Of a DNA stretch of 64,000 nucleotides, positions 9,673 through 20,111 are shown in pieces. A program made the position numbers and the translations under genes. The stretch lies in assembly GCA_951812525.1 (NCBI GenBank), contig OX638316.1, positions 1,190,506 through 1,254,505 on the forward strand. Direction: 5' to 3'. The notes under the pieces are model-generated. The model saw only the letters and a list, made by a program, of their open reading frames with translations, searched no databases and was not told the DNA's origin. Position 1 is the first letter of the stretch. Each line of letters opens with the position of its first letter. This stretch comes from an uncultured Poribacteria bacterium. GTDB taxonomy: Bacteria; Poribacteria; WGA-4E; WGA-3G.

Positions 9673-12600
9673 CTACTTGATAATCATCATCTTCCGTAGG
9701 AGCGAGACACCCTCTGTTTCGAGTTGGTAGAAGTAGATACCGCTCGCAACACGCTCACCGACCTCATTACGACCATCCCAATACGCTGCACGACTGGGAA
9801 TTCTGTAATACCCTTCAGATCGATAGCCCAACGCTAAACGTCGGACAACCGCACCCTTGGTATCATAAATCGCAATCCAGACATTGCTGCCACGCGCTAA
9901 CTGATACGGAATCCATGTTTCTGGATTGAACGGATTCGGATAGTTTACCAACAGTAAGGTCTGATTCGGTTGGATCGTTATCAGAATCGCCTGTAGGAAC
10001 GCAATCGTCTGCTGATATTTCAAAGAACCATCGCTTTTAGCACTCAGAATCGCAAGCTGCACGCGCAACTGACCGGCATCTATTCGTTCCAGCAGCTGCC
10101 AATTCAGGTCCGTATCCTGCACACTAAGCAGTGGCGGAGCAAGACGCACAGGACGATCCTGCTTCTCAAAGACAAACAGAAGATCATCAGTATCCACAAG
10201 ACCATCTCTGTTCGCATCCGCTGCCTCCCGATCCTCTCCATTAACTAAACCGTCTCCGTTGACATCTGGCGATTCTCCTGTGATGGTTGCCGTTATCAGA
10301 TACAGATCCGCTTCATCTACATCACTATCTTGGTTGACATCCCAGAACGGATACCGATATATCGTAATATCAATTTCGGTTCCACGACGTTCCAACTCCC
10401 GGAGCACAGAGGTGTCCAAAATCGGATTCCCAGCAAGCATTAACGTTTCAAGAGAATACAACTTCGAAAGCGGGGTGACATCTGTTATCCGATTGTTCCG
10501 CAAATCCAAACTTGTCAAACTCGTCATGTACTCACAGCCGCTAAGGTCTACTATGTTTCTATTCGAGGCTGGTAACGCCTCTAAACTTTCAAGAAGTTCC
10601 TCTGACAGCGGTAGATCATTGGATACCGTATTTCCTGCTGATCGGAGAGCGGTGCGGACAGCACTATCTAAATTTGCGTCTGGGATTCTGACGACATCCG
10701 GCAGATTAATATCCGATCGGAGATTTTCAAGCGCACCCAGCCATTCCAGGTTCTCAAGATTCTCATTGCCTCGAAGATAGATTTGGTTCAGGTTTGTTAA
10801 ATCCTTCAGCGGGGTAACATCCATCACAGCGTTATCTCGTAATTCCAGTCGCGTTAGACTACTTAAATTGCGCAGTGGCGACACATCTTCAATCTGATTA
10901 TCGTCCAAATCCAAAATTGTTAGATTACTCAAACCCGATAGTGAACGCAATGTTTCAATCTCGTTACCCGCTAAGTCCAACGTAGTCAAACCCGTCAAAT
11001 TTTCAAGCGGTTCCAAATCCGAAATCGCATTATCACCCAAATCCAAACTCTCAAGACGCATTGCTTGTTCAAGTCCCGTCAGGTCATCTATCCCTTTACG
11101 CGTCGCTGTTAGACGTATGAGGTCAGTTATTTTCTCTGGATAAATCGGGTAACCTGTCGATATACGCAACGCACTTCTCACTGACGCTTCTAAAGCTGTA
11201 TTGTTGAACACCACAGCGTTTGTCGGGAGCCTTATCCCTGGTGGCAAAACTACGGTCGTACCACCTTGCTCAAGTTTATAGAGCACATCCGCATTTGTTA
11301 TACCTACATTGCCAGAAAGGTTCAACGTCCGCAGACGACTCAAAACTTGCAGGGGTAAAACATTCCGAACCCGATTATCTGATAGGTTCAACGTCGTTAG
11401 ACTGCTTAAACCCGACAGTGAAGTTAGCGTTATTATCTGGTTCATCGACAGATTCAGTGTTGTTAGATTCGTCAGGCGAGAGAGCGAACTCACACTCGAT
11501 ATCCGATTACCTGAAAGATTCAAATCCGTCAGACTCGTCAAACCTGATAGCGAACTCACACTCGATATCTGATTAGTAGACAGGTTCAAATCCGTCAGAT
11601 GCGCCAAACGTGAGAGTGGACTTAGACTTGTAATCTGATTGTCCGAAAGCACCAAACGCGTCAACGCCGTGGCTGTCTCAAGACCCGTCAGGGTGACGAT
11701 ACCCGCATTCGGTGCGCTAAACGTCGTTAGCACTTCCATATCTTCGGGGAAGATTGGATCGTCGGGTTGTAAACCCAACGCACTTCGTAGGAATACCTTC
11801 AAGTTATCATCTCCGAACGTCACAGGTCTAGGGAGTGTAATGTCTACTATCGTCCCCGCTTCCTTGAGTTTTACGAGCTGCTTGAGACTCTCAAGATTCT
11901 CATTGCCGCGCACATACAGATACCGCAGATGCGTCATCCGCGAGAGTAGCGCGGTATCGGTTACATTGTTATTTCGCAAATCCAACCGCTCAAGGCGCGT
12001 CAAACCTGAGAGCGAGGATATATTTGTTATCGGATTATCCGCTAAATCCAACCGCTCAAGGCGCGTCAAACCTGAGAGTGGACCGAGATCCGAAATCGCA
12101 TTCTGACCGACATCTAATGTTTCCAACAGACCGGCATCCTCAAGTCCACTCAAGGAAGTTATACTTTTACCGGCGGCAGTTAGCTGCGTCAGTGTTGCCA
12201 TTACGTCTGGAGAGATAGGATCCGCAGCGGCTATCCGCAAAGCCTGTCTTACCACCGCTTCCAAGTTGGCATCAACAAATATAACATCCGTCGGGACATC
12301 AACACCTGTTATCGTTGTGCCGCCTCGCTGTAGTTCATAGAGTGCTCCCGGATTCGCGACGCTATTACCGCCGAGTTGCAACAGCGTCAGGCTTTCTAAT
12401 CCTGCCAATGGTGCAACATCTGTTATTAGATTATTCCGCAAGTCTAACGTTTCAAGACTCGTCAAATCTTCCAGCGGTTCGAGATCAACAATTTGGTTAT
12501 TACTGAGATTCAAATCCGTCAGACCCGCCAAATCTCCCAGCGGTTCGAGATCTTCAATCATATTATTCGAGAGCGTTAAATCTGTTACATCCGTCGCTGC

Positions 12601-15600
12601 TTCAAGACCCGTCAAATCGGAGATACTCCGATTTGTAGCTGTTAGGTTTGTTAATTGTTCCATCTCCTCTGGAAGGATGGGATCGTCGGTCGGTAAACTC
12701 AGTGCACTTCGTAAGGCTGCTGCTAAGTTCGTATCCGGAATATCAACGAAGTCAGGGAGAGTTATATCTATCGTCGTGCTGGCGAGTTTTAAGAGTCGTT
12801 TGATATTCGTCAGATTCTCATTACCGCGCAGATACAGATGCGTCAGATGTGTCATCCCTGATAGCGGCGTGACATCCATTATGTTGTTATTGCGTAGCTC
12901 TAAACGCCTCAAACTACTCAAACCTGATAACGCTGACACATTCTCAATCTTATTATTATTATCTAAATTCAAACTTGTTAGACGCGTCAAATTCTGTAGC
13001 GACGACACATTTTCAATTTGATTATACGACAAATCCAAACTTGTTAGACGCGTCAAGTCTGATAGCGGACTCAGACTAACGATCACATTATTGTCCAAAT
13101 CTAAACTCGTCAAACCTGTCGCCTTCTCAAGACCTGTCAAATTGACGATCGATTTACGCGTCGCCGTTAGACTCGTGAGATCATCAATATCCGTCTCTAA
13201 AACCGGATCATTACTGGCTATCCGCAGCACACTCTTAACCGCTGTCTCTAAGTTGTCATCCGTGAATACTACAGCATCAGGAATCTCTATCCCCGGCGGC
13301 AATGTTATCGTCGTACCACCTTGTTCGAGATGGTACAACTTCTCTGGATTCGTTATGCCCGTATTACCGCTCAGATCCAAAGTCGTCAGACTACTCAAGT
13401 CCTCCAGCGGTGAGACATCTGTTATCGAATTATTCGACAGATTCAATGTCTCAAGACTACTCAAACCCGAAAGATTTGACAGATTGACAATCTTATTAGC
13501 CGATAGATTTAGCGTCGTCAGACCGCTTAAGTCTTTGAGGTAGCGGAGATTGGCAATCTTATTACCTGATAGGTCCAGCGTCTCAAGATCCACTAAATCC
13601 TCCAATGGACTGAGATCGACAATCTCATTACCAGAGAGCGTCAAACTCGTCAAACCCGTCGCCTCCTCAAGACCCGTAAGGGTGACAATACTCTGACTTG
13701 ACGCGCTAAACGTCGTTAGCGTCGCCATCTCCGATGGGATAATCGGATCGTTGGTGGGGATATTCAGCTCACTTCGTAAGGCTGCGGCTAAGTTCGTATC
13801 GGGAATATCGACTGGATCTGGTAGGTCTATATCTATCGTCGTACTGGTCAGTTTCAGAAGTTGTTTGATATTCGTCAGATTCTCATTACCACTCAGATAC
13901 AGATGCGTCAAGTGTGTCATCCCTGACAGCGGCGTGACATCCATGACATCGTTATTTAGCAGCTCCAAACGCGTCAAGCTACTTAAACTCGATAGCGATG
14001 ACACATTCTCAATCTTATTACCATCTAAATCTAAACGCTCAAGACTACTCAAACCCGATAACGCTGATACATTCTCAATCTTATTACCATCTAAATCTAA
14101 ACGCGTCAAACTCGTTAAGCCTGATAGCGGACTCAGGCTAACAATCGAATTCTGACCCAAGTCTAATGTTGTTAAACCCGTGGCTTCCTCAAGACCCGTA
14201 AGGGTGACGATCTCTTTATTGGTCGCTGTTAGACTCGTGAGATCATCAATATCCGTCTCTAAAACCGGATCATTACTGGCTATCCGCAGCACACTCTTAA
14301 CCGCCGTCTCTAAGTTGTCATCCGTGAATACTACAGCATCAGGAATCTCTATCCCCGGCGGCAATGTTATCGTCGTACCACCTTGTTCGAGATGGTACAA
14401 CTTCTCTGGATTCGTTATGCCCGTATTACCGCTCAGATCCAAAGTCGTCAGACTACTCAAGTCCTCCAGCGGCGAGACATCCGTTATCGCATTATTCGAC
14501 AGATTCAATGTCTCAAGACTACTCAAACCCGAAAGATTTGACAGATTGACAATCTTATTAGCTGACAGATTTAGCGTCGTCAGACCGCTTAAGTCTTTGA
14601 GGTAGCGGAGATTGGCAATCTTATTACCTGACAGGTCCAGCGTCTCAAGATCCACTAAATCCTCCAATGGATTTAGATCGACAATCTCATTACCAGAGAG
14701 CGTTAAACTCGTCAAACCCGTCGCCTCCTCAAGACCCGTAAGGGTGACAATACTCTGACTTGACTCGCTAAACGTCGTTAGCGTCGCCATCTCCGATGGG
14801 ATAATCGGATCGTTGGTGGGGATATTCAGCGCACTTCGTAAGGCTGCGGCTAAGTTCGTATCCGGAATATCAACTGGATTTGGTAGGTCTATATCTATCG
14901 TCGTACTGGTCAGTTTCAGAAGTTGTTTGATATTCGTCAGATTCTCATTACCATTCAGATACAGATGCGTCAAGTGTGTCATCCCTGACAGCGGCGTGAC
15001 ATCCATGACCTTGTTATTTCGCAGCTCCAAACGCGTCAAGCTACTTAAACTCGATAGCGATGACACATTCTCAATCTTATTACCATCTAAATCTAAACGC
15101 TCAAGATTACTCAAACCCGATAACGCTGATACATTCTCAATCTTATTACCATCTAAATCCAAACGCGTCAAACTCGTTAAGCCTGATAGCGGACTCAGGC
15201 TAACAATCGAATTCTGACCCAAGTCTAATGTTGTTAAACCCGTGGCTTCCTCAAGACCGGTGAGTGTGACGATACTCTTATTCGTTGCGCTGAACGTCGT
15301 CAACGTCGCCATATCCTCCGGGAAGATAGAATCACTGGACGGGATACTCAAAGCACTGCGTAGTGCTGACGCTAAGTTCGTATCGGGAACATTAACCGGA
15401 TCTGGAAGATCTATATCTATCGTCGTACTGGTCAGTTTGACGAGGTGTTTGATATTTGTAAGATTCTCATTACCACTCAGATACAGATGCGTCAGATGTG
15501 TCATTGTTGACAATGGCGTGACATCCATGACATCATTATTCCGCAAATTCAGTGTCTCAAGACTACTTAAGCCCGATAATGATGATACATTTTCAATCTT

Positions 15601-18090
15601 ATTACCATCCAAATCCAACGTCTCAAGATTCGTCAAATTTCGCAGCGGCGACACATTCTCAATCGCATTACCCGCTAAATCCAAACCCGTCAAACTCGTC
15701 AAACCCGAAAGCGGACTCAGGCTAACAATCGAATTCTGACCCAAGTCTAATGTTGTTAAACCCGTGGCTTCTTCAAGACCCGTCAAATTCACGATCTCTT
15801 TATCGGTCGCTGTTAGACTCATGAGATCATCAATATCCGTCTCTAAAACCGGATCACTATTAGTTATCCCCAACGTATCTTTAACCGCCATCTCCAAATT
15901 ATCATCCGTGAACACTACAGCATCGGGAATCTCTATCCCCGGCGGCAACGTTATACGCGTCCCATCTTGTTCGAGATTGTACAACTTCTCTGGATTCGTT
16001 ATACCTGTATTTCCACTCAGATTCAAGGTCGTCAGACGACTCAAACCTGCCAGAGGTGAAACATCCGTTATCAAATTATTCGACAGATTTAATGTCACAA
16101 GATTACTCAAACCCGAAAGATTTGACAGATCCACAATCGCATTAGCTGACAGATTTAGCGTCGTCAAACTCGTCAAGTCTTCGAGGTATTGGAGATTTAC
16201 AATGTCATTCCGCGAGAGATTCAGTGTCTCAAGACTCACCAAATTCTCTAAGGCACTCAAATCAACAATCTCATTATTTGAAAGCACCAAATCCGTTAAA
16301 CCCGTCGCATATTCGAGTCCCGTCAGATCGCTTATGTCATCCCCTGACGCTGTCAAACTCATAAGAGATGCCAACGCATTCGTAAGGATAGACGCTTCTG
16401 AGGCTATACCCAGCGCCCTTCGCACCGCTGCTGCCAACGCTGTATCTGTAAAAGACACGATCCCAATGACGTTGATCGTGACCCTGATACTACCCGTGAG
16501 ATTTTCACTACCTGTCGCTATGACGGTTATCTCATACGTCCGCCGGGTATCATAGTTGAGCGAGGACCTGGTCTTCAATTGACCGGTTGTGCTTTCAATA
16601 GAAAAGGATCCTGCATCCGTGCCACCAAGGCTATAGGTTAAGGCGGGGTCATTGGGGTCTTCGTCCGTCGCCAACACAGGCGCACCGATATTTTGATTTG
16701 CTGAGGTCCCCTCTAATATTTCGCGAGTCGTGCTGGCTGTAGAAAACCTAGGTGGATCGTTGGCATCCGTGACGTTAATGGTAACCTCAATTGTATCTTC
16801 TATGGTACCATCATCGACAACGACAGTTAGGGTATAGGTATCTTTGACCTCGTAGTTAAGAGGCACTGATGTCTTCAACTGTCCGGTTGTGCTGTCAATA
16901 GCAAACGATGCGGCATCTGTCCCTCTGAGGCTGTAAGTCAAGGTGTCACCCGTGTCAGAATCTTCCGCTGTCACAGCACTACCGATATTTGTACCCGCAG
17001 CGGTATTCTCTGCTACTGAGCGGGTAGTAGTATCTGTGGCAAACACGGGTGGTGAGTTGATTGTCCATCCCATATCTTCAAGCATACCGAGCAAAATGGG
17101 ACCCGGATGGTGAATCGCTTCTGCCTGCCTAATAAACGGAGTCATTAAAGAGTTCGGGTCTTCTGCCGGGTATGTACTGTTATCCAAGTGGACGAAACTT
17201 GCACCCTGACTCCAGGTACTGGTTGCTTGAATCTTAGGACGGGATCCATCGTTTGCGGCTTTCCCTTGCGTCCCATCCCAGAAGAGGTCGTCACTGATAA
17301 ACTGTGTGAAAAGAACAGGGGACGGATCTTCAAAAGATGTGATCGCTGTCCCGGATCCATTTACCACAAAACTATCGTAGATATATGGATACCTCGGGTT
17401 TCCCTTCCTAACATAACCCTCGCTATCTTCTACAGTAGCAGCACTATAAACGCCGAGACCGTGGGCAATTTCATGAAGTGCAACGGTAACGAAGTCAAAT
17501 TGACCCGATGGTGGGTTGGCATTTGTGCCAAAATACCAGTTCATTGCGGGGTTATTGTTGAGAACCACGTTGATGTCTGCATTAAGAATATCCCTGTCCC
17601 GTCCTGCAAGTTTATTAGCGAGTGCCGCAGGGTACCACAGATTTGTTGCCCCGTGAGAAAACTTACCTAGCAAAATTGTACTGCCTATGCTCAAGATTCC
17701 AAGGTTTGTAAAGTCCACCTCTATCCGGATTGGTACCGGAGGCTGGATAAACGAAGCCCAGATGTCAACCGCATGTTGAAATGCTGCTCTCGCTCCCGCC
17801 GGAGCACGACCGTAGTATGTTACCACAAATTGTGAATCCGTTGTCCTCACCCTGCGATCACGCCCAGGTCTTTTCGCCAAGGGTGGTGGTGGAATACTGG
17901 TATTTGCATCTTCATGAATACCAATTAAAAAGCAGACCTGCCCATTGGCATGGTCACAATGATGTTGGTGAAGTGGTTGTGAAAAACCCCTCCCTTCTAA
18001 CATCCGATCTTGACTTATGGCGTGGGGCAAAACGCTAAACAGAAGGAATATCGAAAAAGAGAAGGCAAATATTATTTTCGCAAGTTTCAT
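9673..18090 (-). CDS. Giant secreted zinc-protease/cadherin/LRR/dockerin protein
   Basis: Start chosen at the ATG at 18090, which begins a signal peptide (MKLAKIIFAFSFS...HAISQ); an in-frame TTG at 18126 would add 12 residues. The protein is about 2805 aa. Order: a metalloprotease-like domain with HEIAHGLG (about residues 203-210, an HExxHxxG zinc site; the third metzincin histidine is not in the usual place); two cadherin-type repeats (about 347-537, each with a SFxIDSTTGQLKT-type motif); then about 2000 residues of 22-residue LRRs split by 12 cap modules (DxNLxxAxRxALxI); a type I dockerin (about 2583-2640, DVNQDSDVDEADLY and DVNGDGLVNGED); a linker; and a C-terminal FlgD/T9SS-like domain with YPNPFNPETWIPY, WDGRN and GIYFYQLE. 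It is presumably secreted and surface-bound. A sigma-54-type promoter lies 180-198 bp upstream. The protease activity and ligand are not known. Confidence 0.93.
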   Translation of the reverse strand: MKLAKIIFAFSFSIFLLFSVLPHAISQDRMLEGRGFSQPLHQHHCDHANGQVCFLIGIHEDANTSIPPPPLAKRPGRDRRVRTTDSQFVVTYYGRAPAGARAAFQHAVDIWASFIQPPVPIRIEVDFTNLGILSIGSTILLGKFSHGATNLWYPAALANKLAGRDRDILNADINVVLNNNPAMNWYFGTNANPPSGQFDFVTVALHEIAHGLGVYSAATVEDSEGYVRKGNPRYPYIYDSFVVNGSGTAITSFEDPSPVLFTQFISDDLFWDGTQGKAANDGSRPKIQATSTWSQGASFVHLDNSTYPAEDPNSLMTPFIRQAEAIHHPGPILLGMLEDMGWTINSPPVFATDTTTRSVAENTAAGTNIGSAVTAEDSDTGDTLTYSLRGTDAASFAIDSTTGQLKTSVPLNYEVKDTYTLTVVVDDGTIEDTIEVTINVTDANDPPRFSTASTTREILEGTSANQNIGAPVLATDEDPNDPALTYSLGGTDAGSFSIESTTGQLKTRSSLNYDTRRTYEITVIATGSENLTGSIRVTINVIGIVSFTDTALAAAVRRALGIASEASILTNALASLMSLTASGDDISDLTGLEYATGLTDLVLSNNEIVDLSALENLVSLETLNLSRNDIVNLQYLEDLTSLTTLNLSANAIVDLSNLSGLSNLVTLNLSNNLITDVSPLAGLSRLTTLNLSGNTGITNPEKLYNLEQDGTRITLPPGIEIPDAVVFTDDNLEMAVKDTLGITNSDPVLETDIDDLMSLTATDKEIVNLTGLEEATGLTTLDLGQNSIVSLSPLSGLTSLTGLDLAGNAIENVSPLRNLTNLETLDLDGNKIENVSSLSGLSSLETLNLRNNDVMDVTPLSTMTHLTHLYLSGNENLTNIKHLVKLTSTTIDIDLPDPVNVPDTNLASALRSALSIPSSDSIFPEDMATLTTFSATNKSIVTLTGLEEATGLTTLDLGQNSIVSLSPLSGLTSLTRLDLDGNKIENVSALSGLSNLERLDLDGNKIENVSSLSSLSSLTRLELRNNKVMDVTPLSGMTHLTHLYLNGNENLTNIKQLLKLTSTTIDIDLPNPVDIPDTNLAAALRSALNIPTNDPIIPSEMATLTTFSESSQSIVTLTGLEEATGLTSLTLSGNEIVDLNPLEDLVDLETLDLSGNKIANLRYLKDLSGLTTLNLSANKIVNLSNLSGLSSLETLNLSNNAITDVSPLEDLSSLTTLDLSGNTGITNPEKLYHLEQGGTTITLPPGIEIPDAVVFTDDNLETAVKSVLRIASNDPVLETDIDDLTSLTATNKEIVTLTGLEEATGLTTLDLGQNSIVSLSPLSGLTSLTRLDLDGNKIENVSALSGLSSLERLDLDGNKIENVSSLSSLSSLTRLELLNNDVMDVTPLSGMTHLTHLYLSGNENLTNIKQLLKLTSTTIDIDLPDPVDIPDTNLAAALRSELNIPTNDPIIPSEMATLTTFSASSQSIVTLTGLEEATGLTSLTLSGNEIVDLSPLEDLVDLETLDLSGNKIANLRYLKDLSGLTTLNLSANKIVNLSNLSGLSSLETLNLSNNSITDVSPLEDLSSLTTLDLSGNTGITNPEKLYHLEQGGTTITLPPGIEIPDAVVFTDDNLETAVKSVLRIASNDPVLETDIDDLTSLTATRKSIVNLTGLEKATGLTSLDLDNNVIVSLSPLSDLTRLTSLDLSYNQIENVSSLQNLTRLTSLNLDNNNKIENVSALSGLSSLRRLELRNNNIMDVTPLSGMTHLTHLYLRGNENLTNIKRLLKLASTTIDITLPDFVDIPDTNLAAALRSALSLPTDDPILPEEMEQLTNLTATNRSISDLTGLEAATDVTDLTLSNNMIEDLEPLGDLAGLTDLNLSNNQIVDLEPLEDLTSLETLDLRNNLITDVAPLAGLESLTLLQLGGNSVANPGALYELQRGGTTITGVDVPTDVIFVDANLEAVVRQALRIAAADPISPDVMATLTQLTAAGKSITSLSGLEDAGLLETLDVGQNAISDLGPLSGLTRLERLDLADNPITNISSLSGLTRLERLDLRNNNVTDTALLSRMTHLRYLYVRGNENLESLKQLVKLKEAGTIVDITLPRPVTFGDDNLKVFLRSALGLQPDDPIFPEDMEVLTTFSAPNAGIVTLTGLETATALTRLVLSDNQITSLSPLSRLAHLTDLNLSTNQISSVSSLSGLTSLTDLNLSGNRISSVSSLSRLTNLTTLNLSMNQIITLTSLSGLSSLTTLNLSDNRVRNVLPLQVLSRLRTLNLSGNVGITNADVLYKLEQGGTTVVLPPGIRLPTNAVVFNNTALEASVRSALRISTGYPIYPEKITDLIRLTATRKGIDDLTGLEQAMRLESLDLGDNAISDLEPLENLTGLTTLDLAGNEIETLRSLSGLSNLTILDLDDNQIEDVSPLRNLSSLTRLELRDNAVMDVTPLKDLTNLNQIYLRGNENLENLEWLGALENLRSDINLPDVVRIPDANLDSAVRTALRSAGNTVSNDLPLSEELLESLEALPASNRNIVDLSGCEYMTSLTSLDLRNNRITDVTPLSKLYSLETLMLAGNPILDTSVLRELERRGTEIDITIYRYPFWDVNQDSDVDEADLYLITATITGESPDVNGDGLVNGEDREAADANRDGLVDTDDLLFVFEKQDRPVRLAPPLLSVQDTDLNWQLLERIDAGQLRVQLAILSAKSDGSLKYQQTIAFLQAILITIQPNQTLLLVNYPNPFNPETWIPYQLARGSNVWIAIYDTKGAVVRRLALGYRSEGYYRIPSRAAYWDGRNEVGERVASGIYFYQLETEGVSLLRKMMIIK
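13163..14224. repeat. 1,062-bp tandem duplication inside LRR gene, unit 1
   Basis: Bases 13163-14224 and 14225-15286 are adjacent direct copies (354 codons each), matching almost base for base over long stretches, for example the cap modules around 13200 and 14262. Each unit encodes two cap modules plus about ten LRRs. Copy edges are approximate, because similarity decays gradually near the end of unit 2. Confidence 0.85.
14225..15286. repeat. 1,062-bp tandem duplication inside LRR gene, unit 2
   Basis: Second unit of the in-frame 354-codon duplication. Scattered single-base changes distinguish it from unit 1 (for example S to A and N to D in the encoded LRRs), so the duplication is recent but not a simple assembly double. 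Confidence 0.85.
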
Positions 18091-18269
18091 ACTTGGGATT
18101 GGAAAATATAGGCAGGTTGTTCGCAATGTATGTTTTATATAAATACAGATCTGTTAGCATCGTAGAAATACGTTAGACCACTGATTCTTAATCCTATTTT
18201 ATTATTAAATAAATATAAATTTTTATTTCTTTCAACGGTCTGATATGATTATATCAACTCGATTGAATG

Positions 18270-18288
18270 TAGCAAGTTTTGTGCCAAT
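18270..18288 (-). promoter_or_regulatory. Sigma-54-type (-24/-12) promoter of the 2805-aa LRR gene
   Basis: On the minus strand the sequence reads TTGGCACAAAACTTGCTA. The -24 GG and -12 GC are separated by exactly ten bases, and the match to the family consensus TTGGCAC-N4-TTGCW is nearly complete. The start codon lies about 180 nt downstream. Confidence 0.82.
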
Positions 18289-18322
18289 TTCCTCAAAAAG
18301 GTGCAATGTTTGTGAAAAAACG

Positions 18323-18332
18323 CTGGAATTCC
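18323..18332 (-). promoter_or_regulatory. GGAATTYCAG box upstream of sigma-54 promoter
   Basis: GGAATTCCAG, preceded by AAAATATGCGT, begins 47 nt upstream of the -24 GG. The same box and spacing recur at 24483 (48 nt) and 34033 (46 nt). It is a candidate site for an activator or a DNA-bending protein; the binding protein is unknown. Confidence 0.55.
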
Positions 18333-18726
18333 ACGCATATTTTTCTCTGTAATTCATCCATAGTCCTGACACACACTGGATTTTTCAAAATATGCGGGTC
18401 TTTCCTTTTTTCTAAAAAACCGTACTTACTGAGAAGATAACGCACCTTTGCATTCTTTCTCGCGTGTTGCTCAGCACACAAATATTGCAATGTATTACGC
18501 ATAAATTGTGGTATATTGCGCAATAACTGTAGGGTAAGATACTTTGGCGCAACGCAGGAAATTGGAAAATGGAGGATATGCAGCGGGCATCGTCAGAATC
18601 AGTTTAGTGAATTGACAGGATTATAAATCTGCTTGATAATAGTCGGGCAAATTGGAGTCGTTTTTGGGTAGGGATGTATAGAGAAGAGGGTTATCGTGAA
18701 CCTAACGCATTGCACCTTTACAAACA

Positions 18727-19968
18727 TTACACACCGCGCTCCAGAACCACATCTTCCCGCTCAATACGTTCAAACATCTCTCTGTACTCGGAACTACCAT
18801 CGTCATCCCAATAAGTCGTGGAAATAGGGGAGATATAACGCATTGGAATCAGGCGACTCCAATCCGGACGCACCATAAAAAGCGAATTCTTTGGATCCGC
18901 GATGTTATACATACTTGTGCCGTTCTTGAACTGAGACTTGATAATCCACCGTTGCTGTTCCGGTAGTTCTAAAGATTTTAGACGTTCCAATTCCTCGCGA
19001 TTCAGCGTCACACCAAGCCCAGAAGATTCGGGGACACGTACAAACCCATTAATCGGTGTCAAGTTTTCGTTGACCACATCGGTCTTCCACGTCTCAGTAT
19101 CCGAATGGAAATGGAAGGTCGCAGTCGGAAATGCTGCCATCATGTGAGTTGTCATCGCACGCGTGATATTCCCACCCACATTCTGAAGCATGAAAGGACT
19201 TCCATTTGCAGCAAACAGTCCAGCGCGTCGGATCGCATCACCAATCTTCGCATGACCCAGCATATAAATATCTGCAGGTTTCATGAATACCTCGTAGGTC
19301 GCGCCCATTGGAAAATGATGTAGCACAATCGGCAGTCGCGAGCGTTGACGGAGTTCAATATAGCCCTGTATATCCTCACCAGGCAACGGATCTTCAAAGC
19401 AACCTGCAATCCGGTATTTAGACAAGGCATCAACCAACTCAGGAATATGGTCATCCGTCCCGCCCATCGTAAAGTCGTAGTGGATTTTGAACCACTCCGG
19501 TGCAACGGCTTCCATCGCTTCGGTCTGATCAAGCACATTTTCGAAAGGCGAGAGGTGATACTTCATCCATGTGTACCCTTGTGTCGCATACCTAGCAACA
19601 GTGTCCGCCATACGCGACGGATTCGTTGAGACAGTCCAGCAACCCACAGGCACCCACGATCGATACTTTTGCCCGAACAGTTTATAGACAGGGACATCCG
19701 CAGCCTTCCCCATTAGGTCGTACATTGCTGTGCCAAGCCCAAGCGAGGTCTCATCTCCTACCCAGTCAAACGGATTTGTCCCGATGTATTGGTCAATAAC
19801 ATCTTGAGGCTCGCGCTTCCCACTTTCACCTAACCCTTCCAAGCCTGCATCCGTGTGAACAACATATACAGTACGCCGGATCGGACCGTAGAAGTGATTC
19901 AGTTGATAGGCGAGAAAGTCCTTATATTCAAGCGTGATCTCGTGAACTTCAATCTCTGTGATTTTCAT
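18727..19968 (-). CDS. Mandelate racemase/muconate lactonizing enzyme family protein
   Basis: Member of the enolase superfamily (413 aa from the ATG at 19968; a longer in-frame start at 20028 adds 20 residues that do not look like the family). It begins MKITEIEVHE, typical of the capping domain in this family. The barrel carries the expected acidic metal ligands: HYDFTMGG (D), FEDPLPGED (E) and a following LHHFP. MKYHLSP may stand for the usual KxK base. Enzymes of this family abstract a proton next to a carboxylate, in sugar-acid dehydration or racemisation; the substrate here cannot be told. It stands alone on the minus strand, 143 bp downstream of a decayed hydrolase gene. Confidence 0.85.
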   Translation of the reverse strand: MKITEIEVHEITLEYKDFLAYQLNHFYGPIRRTVYVVHTDAGLEGLGESGKREPQDVIDQYIGTNPFDWVGDETSLGLGTAMYDLMGKAADVPVYKLFGQKYRSWVPVGCWTVSTNPSRMADTVARYATQGYTWMKYHLSPFENVLDQTEAMEAVAPEWFKIHYDFTMGGTDDHIPELVDALSKYRIAGCFEDPLPGEDIQGYIELRQRSRLPIVLHHFPMGATYEVFMKPADIYMLGHAKIGDAIRRAGLFAANGSPFMLQNVGGNITRAMTTHMMAAFPTATFHFHSDTETWKTDVVNENLTPINGFVRVPESSGLGVTLNREELERLKSLELPEQQRWIIKSQFKNGTSMYNIADPKNSLFMVRPDWSRLIPMRYISPISTTYWDDDGSSEYREMFERIEREDVVLERGV

Positions 19969-20111
19969 ATCTAAGCATGATACCGATCCATTTCGTAGAT
20001 CGGGTTGAACGGATATATACAAACACACTTAACCCATAGAAAACTGATGTGCTGCTTCATCTCTAAAAAACGATTGACTTTTGCCTCAATTGACATCTCT
20101 GACCATCTTTC

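Larger units (their letters stand above)
18091..18726. other. Intergenic promoter region of the giant LRR gene
   Basis: This 636-bp stretch separates the LRR gene from the enolase-superfamily gene. It holds the sigma-54-type promoter and its upstream box (listed separately), and an AT-rich leader (18140-18260) that would be transcribed ahead of the LRR gene. Further upstream on the minus strand (about 18480-18540) lie small inverted repeats built on ATTGCGCAAT, possible activator sites. I see no convincing gene; the 76-codon minus-strand frame at 18293-18523 overlaps the upstream box. Confidence 0.7.

Noticed and set aside
203-18038. Many plus-strand open frames of 60-260 codons inside 1-18 kb, rich in R, S, V and P
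   Set aside because: They are antisense shadows of the two LRR genes: the 66-bp LRR period keeps the opposite frames open. They lack ribosome binding sites and their composition mirrors the LRR codons.
1-18090. CRISPR array suggested by regularly spaced repeats
   Set aside because: The repeats are contiguous 66-bp LRR codons in one frame without unique spacers of constant length; no cas genes.
18293-18523. 76-codon minus-strand frame upstream of the LRR gene
   Set aside because: No family resemblance, it covers the conserved GGAATTCCAG box and abuts the sigma-54 promoter, and no ribosome binding site is evident.
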